Below, in pieces: positions 54,589-63,668 of a stretch of DNA of 64,000 bases. Below the pieces are notes generated by a model that was given only the letters and a program-made list of their open reading frames with translations, did not search any database and was not told the DNA's origin. Each line of letters starts with the position of its first letter. Position 1 is the first letter of the stretch. The translations under genes were made by a program, and so were the position numbers. The stretch is from contig JAFECE010000011.1 of NCBI GenBank assembly GCA_018242295.1, positions 1,178,001-1,242,000 on the forward strand, written 5' to 3'. The stretch comes from Pseudomonadota bacterium (GTDB lineage: Bacteria > Pseudomonadota > Alphaproteobacteria > Rhizobiales > Hyphomicrobiaceae).

Positions 54589-56015
54589 CATCGCGAGAGC
54601 CGCGCGATCTCGATCCTGCCGACTGGTCTGAATTTCGCCGGCTCGCGCATGCCGCGCTGGACGACGTCATCACGCATGTTCAGTCCATTCGGGAGAGGCC
54701 GGTCTGGCAGCACGCGCCGGATGCAACGCGGCTGCGGTTTGCGCAGCCCTTGCCGCACGGGCCTCGCGACTTGAGCGAGGTTCTAGCCGATGTGCGTGCG
54801 CACGTCGTGCCGTACGCCACCGGCAATCTGCATCCGCGCTTCATGGGCTGGGCGCATGGCGCCGGGACGCCCACCGGCATGGTCGCTGAAATGATCGCCG
54901 CCGGATTGAACATGAATTGCGGCGGCCGGGACCACATCGGCATCGATGTCGAACGGCAGATCGTGCGCTGGATGAGCGAAGCGTTCGGCTATCCGGAAGG
55001 CGCGAGCGGATTGTTCCTCACGGGTTCGTCGATGGCGAACTTTCTGGCCGTTATCGTCGCCAAGACGAACGCGATCGGGGCTACGACCCGGGAAGCCGGG
55101 TTGCGGCGCGCCGATCGCCAGCTCACCGCCTATACGTCCGTCGAGGCGCACAGCTGCATCGCGCAGGCGATGCAACTTGCGGGCATTGGTTCAGAGCATT
55201 TGCGGAGGATCGATACCGACGGTTCGGGGCGGATGCAGCCCGACGTGTTGAAGGCCGCCATTAGCGCGGATAGGGCGGCCGGATTTCTCCCATTCCTTGT
55301 CGTCGCGACGGCTGGGACGGTGAACACCGGTGCGATCGATCCGCTCCCGGACATTGCGCGGATCGCGAGCGAAGATGATCTCTGGTTTCATGTCGATGGC
55401 GCGATCGGCGCGCTTTCTGTCTTCTCTGAGCCGCTGAAGCCTCTGACAGCGGGGATTGAGTTATCGCATTCGATCGCGCTCGATTTCCATAAGTGGGGAC
55501 ATGTCCCCTACGATGCCGGATTCCTGCTGGTGACAGACGGCGCGGCGCATAAGCGGGCGTTCGCCTCGACCGCTGCTTATCTGCAGCGTTCTGACCGGGG
55601 GCTTGCCGCAGGTGAGACTTGGCCGTGTGATCTCGGGCCCGATCTCTCCCGCGGTTTCCGCGCGCTTAAGACGTGGATGACGTTTGAGACGCTTGGGTCG
55701 GACCGCATCGGTGACGCCATTTTGCATACGTGCGAGCTTGCAGGTTATCTCGCGGAGAGGGTGCGTGAGAGCGTCCTCTTCGAGCTGAAGGCGCCGGTTG
55801 CGCTCAATATCGTCTGCTTCGGCGTTAGGGGGGAGGGTGGCGAGGTGAACCGAGGCCTCGTCCTGGATCTTCACGAGCTGGGGATTGCCGCCCCTTCCTG
55901 GACCGCGATCAACGGCGAGACGGCGATCCGCTGCGCCATCTTCAATCACCGGACGACGCGGGCCGATATCGATCTGTTCATGGACGCCATCAGCGATCTT
56001 ACAAAGCGGGCTTAG
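54585..56015 (+). CDS. PLP-dependent amino-acid decarboxylase (aromatic-L-amino-acid / glutamate decarboxylase family)
   Basis: 476 aa. The ATG at 54585 overlaps the preceding TGA as ATGA, so translation is coupled. Group II decarboxylase signatures: HPRFMGWAHGAGTP, the GLFLTGSSMANFLAVIVAK block, YTSVEAHSCIAQAMQLAGI, FLVVATAGTVNTGAIDPL, WFHVDGAIGAL and DFHKWGHVPYDAG with PLP-Lys303. It should produce an amine from an amino acid, the identity of which is not readable. As the third gene after a carboxylate-amine ligase and a PLP enzyme it suggests a small biosynthetic pathway. Confidence 0.88.
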   Translation: MTSREPRDLDPADWSEFRRLAHAALDDVITHVQSIRERPVWQHAPDATRLRFAQPLPHGPRDLSEVLADVRAHVVPYATGNLHPRFMGWAHGAGTPTGMVAEMIAAGLNMNCGGRDHIGIDVERQIVRWMSEAFGYPEGASGLFLTGSSMANFLAVIVAKTNAIGATTREAGLRRADRQLTAYTSVEAHSCIAQAMQLAGIGSEHLRRIDTDGSGRMQPDVLKAAISADRAAGFLPFLVVATAGTVNTGAIDPLPDIARIASEDDLWFHVDGAIGALSVFSEPLKPLTAGIELSHSIALDFHKWGHVPYDAGFLLVTDGAAHKRAFASTAAYLQRSDRGLAAGETWPCDLGPDLSRGFRALKTWMTFETLGSDRIGDAILHTCELAGYLAERVRESVLFELKAPVALNIVCFGVRGEGGEVNRGLVLDLHELGIAAPSWTAINGETAIRCAIFNHRTTRADIDLFMDAISDLTKRA

Positions 56016-56024
56016 CGGCCGCCT

Positions 56025-56351
56025 TCAACGGTAACGCCGTCCGCTCGACGTTTCGCGGTATATACGCCGGTGCTCCACACGCGTGCGCACATAGACTTCG
56101 GGCGCCGCGTAAAGCGGTCCCCAATTCGGAAACAGGCCGAAGTAGGGAAGGGGGTGGGGCGGCGCGTAGTAGAAGCCGTTCTCTTCATAAAGGTCGTTGT
56201 AGGGGCGTTCGATGAGGGCGGGGCGCGGCAGCGTCTGCTGCATATAAATATCGTCCGACTCCGCGTAGCCGCCGCCAAAATCAGCCGCCATGGCAAAAGA
56301 TGACGTGAGGCCTGCAGCCACGAAGGCCGCCAGGGCGAAGGGTGTTTTCAT
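56025..56351 (-). CDS. Small secreted Tyr/Pro-rich protein
   Basis: 108 aa. Signal peptide FALAAFVAAGLTSSFAMA|AD. Mature part is rich in Tyr and Pro (ADFGGGYAESDDIY, YYAPPHPLPYFGLFPNWGPLYAAPEVYVRTRV) without cysteines, and ends in RRIYRETSSGRRYR. Resembles small exported proteins of unknown function in Rhizobiales. Stop is 9 nt from the convergent decarboxylase. Confidence 0.65.
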   Translation of the reverse strand: MKTPFALAAFVAAGLTSSFAMAADFGGGYAESDDIYMQQTLPRPALIERPYNDLYEENGFYYAPPHPLPYFGLFPNWGPLYAAPEVYVRTRVEHRRIYRETSSGRRYR

Positions 56352-56623
56352 TAATGAAATAGTCCCCGCTTAGCCATTCAATGGAAAAGAGCAAATACAA
56401 TCCAAGCGAACGTCAGCAGACATATGAGGAAGAGCGTAGGGCCCAGATGCTTCTTCTCACGCTCGGGATGGTATTTGAAATTCTGTTGGATGGTCATCGA
56501 TGGTCACGCAACTCGTTTGGGCCGTCCGGAGCCTATCTTCGCCTCGCGGTGTGATGATCCCGTTAAGAACGGCCGCGAAATTGTCTCGGAGGCCAGGTTC
56601 GCGCAAGCGAGGCTTGGCCGCTG

Positions 56624-57019
<396 letters not shown>

Positions 57020-57225
57020 GGGGTTCCTTTTCTAAGACAGCCGGCACCTTTTCTAAGCCGGGGGGCTTCCAATATGGGCTCGTCCGACGAGTGTGCGATC
57101 GGCCGATCAAGAACCCGTCCGCACGCCGAGTCGGCCCGAGAGTAGAGCAAAAGGTTGGCTTGAGGACAGGCTTAGACGGCCGCCGGCCCAAGGAGCGAGC
57201 GTCAAAGATGGCCGATTATCTTAAA

Positions 57226-57372
57226 TCAGTCGATGCCGATCGGATGGCCACCCGCCCGGCGACGCAGCGACTTCACGACGAAGCTCACCGCAATCGTGGC
57301 AGCAACGGGAATGAACGCTGCAACCGCGATCTGCGGGAGCGTTTCAAGCACGGCATAGAAGGCGTAGCCCAT
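57226..57372 (-). CDS. 48-aa single-pass membrane protein
   Basis: Reads MGYAFYAVLETLPQIAVAAF, then continues IPVAATIAVSFVVKSLRRRAGG and ends HPIGID. One long transmembrane helix at about 12-34 followed by a basic KSLRRRAGGH tail (cytoplasmic by the positive-inside rule). GGAGA lies 6 nt before the ATG at a correct distance. Short but well formed; no family recognised. Confidence 0.6.
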   Translation of the reverse strand: MGYAFYAVLETLPQIAVAAFIPVAATIAVSFVVKSLRRRAGGHPIGID

Positions 57373-57848
57373 AGTCGTTCTCCGGAAGACGGCATGGCAA
57401 CGTCGAAAGACGCTGCACGTTCCACTCCGTTGAAAATTTCATCCGCAAGGGGCATGCCGTCGACGATTCGCAATATGCGTGCATCCGATTAAAGCATCGT
57501 GACACCGGGTCGCCTCCGTGGAGGGAGGATCCCGGGTGATCGTAGCCGCGGCGCGAGCCTTTCACCTCAACGGCTAAGCTTCGCTCGTGAATGTCCGACG
57601 GGAGCGGGCGCATGTGGGCGACGGCGGAGGCCCGGCCGTTCAGTCGGAATTGTCCGCGCGCAAGTGATTGGGACTTTACCGGGCCGGTAAAAGACTAAAG
57701 CGTATCCTTCAACCAGTCCGGTGCAGGTTCGGCAAGCCTGGAGCCGATAACAGCGCAGCTTGGCGTCAGGGTGCGGCTCATTTCAAAATCGCGTCAGTGT
57801 CACTATATAAATGCGCTGGGCGAAGAGGAGGGTGCGTGGAGCCGTGTG
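57373..57848. other. Intergenic region with a palindrome
   Basis: About 476 nt with no convincing gene. TTTACCGG-G-CCGGTAAA at 57675-57691 is a perfect 17-nt palindrome, a possible operator. A sequence CACTATATAAATG near 57798 could hold the -10 of the gene starting at 57849. Confidence 0.4.
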
Positions 57849-58097
57849 ATGCTCAAGATCGTTTTGGTACTATTGACGGCAATGGCTTTTGCTTCGCCTG
57901 CGGCAGCCCAGATCGTCGTGCGCCCCGACCCTTCGGCGATGAACCCGCCCATTGTTCGGATGCCTCCAGGCAGCTGCTGTGGCCCATCTGCCGGGTCGTC
58001 GATTGAACCCAGGTATCCGGGACGATTGAGAGATTACTCCAATCCCCGCGCCGAATATGGTTGGTTCAACCAGAACCTGGGTGGCAGACGCCGGTAA
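57849..58097 (+). CDS. Small secreted Pro-rich protein
   Basis: 82 aa from ATG at 57849 (a signal peptide MLKIVLVLLTAMAFASPAAA|QI). Mature part IVVRPDPSAMNPPIVRMPPGSCCGPSAGSSIEPRYPG... is Pro-rich with a CC pair. No family recognised. The open frame continues upstream to 57771 but without signal sequence. Confidence 0.55.
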   Translation: MLKIVLVLLTAMAFASPAAAQIVVRPDPSAMNPPIVRMPPGSCCGPSAGSSIEPRYPGRLRDYSNPRAEYGWFNQNLGGRRR

Positions 58098-58176
58098 GCT
58101 GCGAGTCCGTGACTTGCCTTCCGGGGCGCGAACGTAGTTATGTTCTCGCCCGTGGCGGGAGGCGCGGCACATTCTC

Positions 58177-58860
58177 ATGCATTCACGATGGTTTGGTTTT
58201 GCGAAGCGCCACAGCTGGCAGTGCTCGGGTGGCGGCAAGCGCATCAGTCTGGCTGTACTTCTATCGTTAGTCCCCGCGTTGCTCAGCGCGCCTGCCGGGG
58301 CTCATAGTTCGCGCCAGCCGCTCATCACATCGGGTTTGCCGATCGCCAATCTCTCCCACGATCAGTTGCGCGTCATGCATCGATATAAAGATTCGATTGT
58401 GGCTCTTGCCGCCCGTGAGATCAGTCCCGATGTCGCGACGCGGACGCTCTATAATTTTGTCAACCTGCAGTTTGCCTATTGCCTATGGGGGCTCGTTCCG
58501 GGCGCCCTCACCAATGAAGACAGTCCCTTCAACGGGTGCTCGCATGCGTATCTTGCGGGCAGCAAAGCGCTGCTCGATCAACTGCAGCGTTCGTCGTCCG
58601 ATCCGACGGAAGCAAATCAACTGGCAGCTCGAATTCAATCGGACATGCAGCGGGAAGAAACGGGTGCCCTCATTTGCCGGAACGGTGTCGCTACCTTGAA
58701 CACGGCCGAGATCGTATTTCCCGAGTGGTCGGGCACCGCTTTCAATCCGCTTCTCACGCTCCTCGCATTCATTGTTTTCGGCACGCTGGCGGGATTGTTT
58801 CTGTTCAACCGCAGCAAAGACACCCGTGAAGTTGCGGGAAGGATGCCTCGGGGCCATTGA
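58177..58860 (+). CDS. Membrane protein of unknown function
   Basis: 227 aa. N-terminal signal/TM (ISLAVLLSLVPALLSAPAGA|HS), a periplasmic part with conserved-looking cysteines (FAYCLWGLVPGALTNEDSPFNGCSHAYLAG...ALICRNGVATLNTAEIVFP), and a C-terminal TM (LLTLLAFIVFGTLAGLFLF) followed by a short basic tail. Two membrane spans with a soluble periplasmic domain fit a small sensor or structural protein. Not recognised. Confidence 0.6.
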   Translation: MHSRWFGFAKRHSWQCSGGGKRISLAVLLSLVPALLSAPAGAHSSRQPLITSGLPIANLSHDQLRVMHRYKDSIVALAAREISPDVATRTLYNFVNLQFAYCLWGLVPGALTNEDSPFNGCSHAYLAGSKALLDQLQRSSSDPTEANQLAARIQSDMQREETGALICRNGVATLNTAEIVFPEWSGTAFNPLLTLLAFIVFGTLAGLFLFNRSKDTREVAGRMPRGH

Positions 58861-59022
58861 GCGTGGCTTCCGAGAATAGGCTTCCGTCGGTTTTGGCAGC
58901 TCGTGGCGTCCAACGCCGATGGCGTTAACGCCGTTGTCATTTCTTTAAGGCTGGACTAGCCGGATACAACGTTCGACTATTCATTTGTATCGATCGCGTT
59001 TTGAATTTCAGCAGGTCGCGGG

Positions 59023-59613
59023 ATGGCGGATCAAATCCTCGTGTTCTACGGATCGTATCGCAGCGATCGCATGGGCATCCGGCTTGCCAACTTCATCGTC
59101 TCAGAGCTGCGTACTCGGGGTTCGAACGTAGAACTCATCGATGCGAAGGCCGTCGGCCTGCCAATGCTCGATCGAATGTACAAAGAATATCCAACTGGGA
59201 CGGCGCCGCCCGCTATGGAGGCGCTGGCGGCAAAGATCAAGGCCGCTGACGCTTTCATTTTCGTGACCGGTGAATACAATTGGGGAATGCAGCCGGGCCT
59301 CAAAAATCTCACCGATCATTTTCTCGAGGAATGGTTCTGGCGGCCGGCAGCGATTGCCAGTTATTCCGCAGGAAGACTATCCGGCGCGCGATCAAGCTTC
59401 ATATGGCACGGAACGTTATCCGAGATGGGTATGATCGTCGTATCGAGCACACTCGCCGTTGGACCGATTGCCCAGACGCTCGACGCGGATGGCAAGCCTA
59501 TCGGCGAACTCGGGTCGGTGATCAAGAAGGCCTTTCCTCGTTTCGCCGACGACCTCGCGTGGTGGACGGAAGCGGGGCGCGCCCAACGCGCCCGGAGCCA
59601 ACCTCCCTACTGA
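59023..59613 (+). CDS. NADPH-dependent FMN reductase family protein
   Basis: 196 aa flavodoxin-like fold. ILVFYGSYRSDRMGIRLANFI carries the FMN phosphate loop region; DAFIFVTGEYNWGMQPGLKNLTDHF matches the family motif TPEYNxGxPGxLKNxID in altered form. The family reduces flavins, quinones, azo dyes or chromate. It starts 37 nt before the cNMP-binding flavoprotein gene and is likely cotranscribed with it. Confidence 0.88.
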   Translation: MADQILVFYGSYRSDRMGIRLANFIVSELRTRGSNVELIDAKAVGLPMLDRMYKEYPTGTAPPAMEALAAKIKAADAFIFVTGEYNWGMQPGLKNLTDHFLEEWFWRPAAIASYSAGRLSGARSSFIWHGTLSEMGMIVVSSTLAVGPIAQTLDADGKPIGELGSVIKKAFPRFADDLAWWTEAGRAQRARSQPPY

Positions 59614-59650
59614 GGCGTTTCGATAGGATCTGATAACGAGTGAGGGTCAT

Positions 59651-61318
59651 ATGGTGTCCGATCCACAGTCGATCATGGCCAGCCGCAGCGCGCAAATGTT
59701 TCCCAATCTCGAACCGCACGAGATCGAGCGCGTGCGCCGGTTCGGCGAACTGCAGCGGTTTGATGCCGGCGAAGCTCTTTCAGAAACCGGGAAGGTCGGC
59801 CCGGGCCTGGTCATCATTCTGAGCGGCAATGTCGACATCACGCAACGAGATCAATCCGGACATCGCAATTTCATCGTCACGCACGGGCCGGGCTCGTTCA
59901 TGGGAGAGCTGGCGCAGCTTTCTGGCCGGCCCGCCTTGGTCGATGCTCATGCAAAGACCGCAGTTGAAGCGCTCGTCATCCCTCCGCAGAAGCTTCGTTT
60001 GTTGCTGATCGCGGAAGCCGATCTCGGCGAGCGGATCATGCGCGCGCTCATCCTGCGCCGGGTGGGCCTGCTCGAGAAAGGGCAGGGCGGTCCGGTCATC
60101 GTTGGTGCGGCCGATGACAGCGACGTGCTGCGGCTTGAAAACTTTCTGGCTCGAAACGGCCATCCGCATCTTAGGCTCGACCCGCGAAGCGACGCCGAGG
60201 CAAAGGCACTTATCGAGCGCTTCAACGTCACATCGACCGCGCTGCCCATCGTTCTTTGCCCGGGCGGGCAGCTTCTTCAAAACCCGAGCGAATTGAAGCT
60301 TGCCCGGTGTATCGGCCTCGTCGGGCCTCTCGATCCATCCCGCGTCTATGATGTTGCCATCGTCGGCGCGGGGCCTGCCGGGATGGCGGCAGCCGTCTAC
60401 GCGGCGTCCGAGGGCCTGTCCGTTCTGGTTCTTGATTGCCGCTCGTTCGGAGGGCAGGCCGGCGCCTCGGCCCGCATCGAAAACTATCTGGGCTTTCCAA
60501 CGGGCATTACCGGCATGGCGTTGATGGCGCGGGCGTTCAATCAAGCGGAGAAGTTCGGCGCCGAATTCTCCATTCCGGCACAGGTTGTCGGCTTGGAGCG
60601 GCACGAGGGCAAAGGCTTCACGTTGCTGTTGCCGGACGATGAGCGTGTCAGCGCGCGTTCGGTCGTCATCGCCACCGGCGTTCGCTACCGGCGCCTCGGC
60701 ATCGACAGGGTGAGTGAATTCGAGGGTGGGAGTGTCCATTACTGGGCCTCACCGCTTGAAGGGAAGCTTTGCGCAAAAAGCGAAGTCGTTCTCGTCGGCG
60801 CCGGCAATTCGGCGGGACAGGCCGTGGTTTATCTGGCGAGCCAAGCCGCTAAAGTTTGGCTGCTCGCGCGTGGCGGCGATATCGCGGCAAGCATGTCGCA
60901 ATATCTGGTGGACCGAATTCGCGGCCTTCAAAATGTCGAGGTCGTAACCAGGGCCGAAGTTACCAGTCTTGAAGGCAGTGACGGCGTTCTCGATGCCATC
61001 AGCTGGCGTACCGCTTCGGGCGACGTGGTTTGCCGCAACATTCATCACATGTTCCTTTTCATCGGCGCCGACCCTGAGACCCAATGGCTTTCGCAATCGG
61101 GCGTGGATCTCGATGCGAAAGGGTTCGTGTTGACGGGTGCGGATGCGTGCGACGGCGGAAGGCCATTGGAATCGAGCGTGCCGGGTGTTTTCGCGATCGG
61201 CGATGTCCGGGCGGGGTCGATCAAGCGCGTTGCAGCGGGGGTCGGCGAGGGCGCGCAAGTCGTCGCCGCCTTGCACGCGTTTCTCGCGTCGGAGCAAGCT
61301 ATGAGCGCAGTGAACTAA
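59651..61318 (+). CDS. Cyclic-nucleotide-binding / thioredoxin-reductase-like FAD oxidoreductase fusion
   Basis: 555 aa. Order: cNMP-binding domain (about 15-145, with GSFMGELAQLSGRPALVDAHA as the phosphate cassette), a thioredoxin-fold-like linker without cysteines (about 150-225, HLRLDPRSDAEAKALIERF), then a TrxR-like flavoprotein (GAGPAGMAAAVYAASEGLSV, VLVGAGNSAGQAVVYLAS, FAIGDVRAGSIKRVAAGVGEG). The CATC active site of TrxR is replaced by YWASPLEG, so it cannot be a classical thioredoxin reductase. GAGGG precedes the ATG. Family members exist but their electron acceptor is unknown. Confidence 0.88.
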   Translation: MVSDPQSIMASRSAQMFPNLEPHEIERVRRFGELQRFDAGEALSETGKVGPGLVIILSGNVDITQRDQSGHRNFIVTHGPGSFMGELAQLSGRPALVDAHAKTAVEALVIPPQKLRLLLIAEADLGERIMRALILRRVGLLEKGQGGPVIVGAADDSDVLRLENFLARNGHPHLRLDPRSDAEAKALIERFNVTSTALPIVLCPGGQLLQNPSELKLARCIGLVGPLDPSRVYDVAIVGAGPAGMAAAVYAASEGLSVLVLDCRSFGGQAGASARIENYLGFPTGITGMALMARAFNQAEKFGAEFSIPAQVVGLERHEGKGFTLLLPDDERVSARSVVIATGVRYRRLGIDRVSEFEGGSVHYWASPLEGKLCAKSEVVLVGAGNSAGQAVVYLASQAAKVWLLARGGDIAASMSQYLVDRIRGLQNVEVVTRAEVTSLEGSDGVLDAISWRTASGDVVCRNIHHMFLFIGADPETQWLSQSGVDLDAKGFVLTGADACDGGRPLESSVPGVFAIGDVRAGSIKRVAAGVGEGAQVVAALHAFLASEQAMSAVN

Positions 61319-61533
61319 TCTCGATCTTGGAGAGCCGGATTTAAGGTGGGATCGCCTGTTCGCAAAAAAAGTTTGAGGCCTTCTGGTCGTCCTCCCACCT
61401 CTCAGCGGATCAGCACTCGGCGTGATCCCCTGGACGATAGTGCGAAAATTTCAATTCGATGCATTGCCGGGATCAATGGTGCGGCGCACGACAAGCTGCG
61501 CGTCCACTCAGGCACGCAATGATGCATTGAGCT

Positions 61534-62451
61534 TCAATGGCTCCCGAGCGAACCGCTGATTTCAGACAATAGCAACTGGCGCGCGAGTTTTTTGGGGGCG
61601 CGAGGGTTGGTGATGATGAAAACGGGTGCCGATGGCCGCTCGGTCTTTTCGATCAGCGGCCAGAGGCGGCCGGCCTGAACATCCGGCTCAGCGAATTTTT
61701 CGGGTAGGAAGCAAATGCCGACATTCAGCATGGTCAGCCGCTTTGCGCCATCGAGGTGCTCGGAGAGGCCCGCGACGACACGGCCGAGACCATGACGGGT
61801 TCTGTACTCGGTCAATGCGCCGGGCTCGTCGGCTCCGGTCAAAATGAAGGGTTCTCCCGCGAGCGCGCCCGGATCGTCGAACGTCCGGCCGAAGAGTCGG
61901 TGTGCCGGGCCGACGTATGCCCGATGCACCTCTTCGAACAGAAAGTCGTATTTGAGGTCGCTGCGGAGCGCGCTCGCGGGTGCCACGCCAATGTCGATCT
62001 CATCACGCAGGAGCGCGCCTGCAACCTGCTCCCATGTCTTGATGTCGATGATGATCTCGGCTTTGGGGTGGCTGCCGTGGAAGCGCGAAATGGCGCTGTC
62101 GAGGTGATCGGACACCAGGCAGGACACGACCTGAATGGAGACGCGTCCGGCGACATCGTCGGTGACATTGGCAACCTTTTTGGGCAACTGCTGCACCAAT
62201 CCGTTGAGCGATCCGCACGTATCCGCGACCAGCATGCCTTCGTCGGTCAGCGTGAAGCCGCGAGGTCCCCGCTCGCAGAGCTTGACGCCGAGTTGGGATT
62301 CGAGCCGCTGGAGCGCCTGGCTCAGCGCCGGCTGCTTGCGGCTGAGCGTCCGGCTCGCACGGCTGATGCCACCGCACCGCGCGATCTCGTGGAACGTCTT
62401 CAGAAGGTTCCAGTCGAGATTTCGCGAGAAGGAAGCGATGTTCTTGGCCAT
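61534..62451 (-). CDS. LysR-family transcriptional regulator
   Basis: 305 aa from ATG at 62451. N-terminal winged HTH LLKTFHEIARCGGISRASRTLSRKQPALSQALQRLESQLGVKLCERG, then a LysR substrate-binding domain (RVSIQVVSCLVSDHLDSAISRF; EIDIGVAPASALRSD; PLIEKTERPSAPVFIIT). Divergent from an EamA exporter gene with about 101 nt between, so it probably regulates that gene and itself. Ligand unknown. Confidence 0.92.
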   Translation of the reverse strand: MAKNIASFSRNLDWNLLKTFHEIARCGGISRASRTLSRKQPALSQALQRLESQLGVKLCERGPRGFTLTDEGMLVADTCGSLNGLVQQLPKKVANVTDDVAGRVSIQVVSCLVSDHLDSAISRFHGSHPKAEIIIDIKTWEQVAGALLRDEIDIGVAPASALRSDLKYDFLFEEVHRAYVGPAHRLFGRTFDDPGALAGEPFILTGADEPGALTEYRTRHGLGRVVAGLSEHLDGAKRLTMLNVGICFLPEKFAEPDVQAGRLWPLIEKTERPSAPVFIITNPRAPKKLARQLLLSEISGSLGSH

Positions 62452-62552
62452 GGCTGTGTCCTCATTCCAGGGGAAGTGCAGATCGTCGGCGCGCGGGATG
62501 CGCACCGCCCGGGCTGGCGCGGTGGTCGTCTTGATATGGTGCCCGGCATTCT

Positions 62553-63416
62553 ATGAGCGCAGTTTTATTCGGCTTGGCCAGCGCAGCAAGTCTTGGGCTT
62601 GCAGATTTCATGGCCCGCTTCAGTTCGCGCGCCATCGGAGCGACATTGACCTACGCGGGCGTGCTGCTGATCGGTGTGATGACATCGACGGTCGGGATCG
62701 TCGTCAGTGGCGAGACACTCGTCTGGTCAGCCGCTGGATGTGGGCTCGCGATGGTGCATGGCGTGAGCGTTGCCGCCATGTGTCTGCTTCTCTACGCGGG
62801 ATTGGCGCGTGGCCCCGTCGCGATTGTCGCTCCGATCGTTGCGGCGCATCCGGCGTTCGTGCTCGTCGTCAACGTGGCTTCAGGTCTTCGGCCTACCGCC
62901 TATCAATGGGTGGCGATGGCGGTGATCATTTTGGGTGGGATCCTCATCGCGCGCAGTGCTGAAAAGCATCCGCAGTTTGTGGCGACCGATGGCAGTGAGC
63001 TGCGGAAGACGATTATCATCGCGCTCGGCGCCTGCCTTGCCTACGTGGTCCTCGTGACGACGGGACAGGCGGCGGCGCAGCAGATCGGCGAACTGCAGAC
63101 GCTATGGCTCGGCCGGTTGTGCGGCTTTGTGCTGGTCGGTGGCTTGCTTGCCGTGCAGCAGCGCGGCATCGCCTTTCCGCGGAGCTGGGTCCCCTTCGTC
63201 GCGGCGCAAGGTCTTCTCGATACGCTCGGCTACATGGCGTTCCTCGGTGGCTCGATGACGGCCAGCCCGCACATCACGATGGTTGTCGCGTCGACCTTCA
63301 GCGTGTTCACCGTCGTTTTGGCGAGATTCGTCCTCAAGGAGCCCGTCAGCCACCAGCAGTGGCTCGCCGTTGCGTCGATCGCCGTCGGAACGGCCGTTCT
63401 TTCCGGATCCGCCTAG
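62553..63416 (+). CDS. EamA/DMT-family transporter
   Basis: 287 aa with ten predicted helices in two EamA repeats: GLASAASLGLADFMARFSSR...APIVAAHPAFVLVVNVASGLRPT and TIIIALGACLAYVVLVTTG...VVASTFSVFTVVLARFVLKEPVSHQQWLAVASIAVGTAVL. Typical metabolite/drug exporter of the inner membrane. Divergent from the LysR gene, its likely regulator. Confidence 0.9.
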   Translation: MSAVLFGLASAASLGLADFMARFSSRAIGATLTYAGVLLIGVMTSTVGIVVSGETLVWSAAGCGLAMVHGVSVAAMCLLLYAGLARGPVAIVAPIVAAHPAFVLVVNVASGLRPTAYQWVAMAVIILGGILIARSAEKHPQFVATDGSELRKTIIIALGACLAYVVLVTTGQAAAQQIGELQTLWLGRLCGFVLVGGLLAVQQRGIAFPRSWVPFVAAQGLLDTLGYMAFLGGSMTASPHITMVVASTFSVFTVVLARFVLKEPVSHQQWLAVASIAVGTAVLSGSA

Positions 63417-63668
63417 CTCCATTCCTTCCGATTTCAGATGTCGAAGGCTGCGAGCCCTCCCTGTGGGGCGGCGGACTGCTGGCACGCACCGGCGCAGAAA
63501 ACCGGGAATATTCAGTGTCATGTCGAATGTTGCTTGGCGAGAACGAAAGTTTCGTGATAGTACACTTCCCCAAAAGAAAAGTCGCGAATATCACCGCCAA
63601 TCACGGACAGCGGGCCTTCGCCCGCGCGGATTGACTCGTGCTGTCGCGTCCTGAGGGAGAACGTCCGC

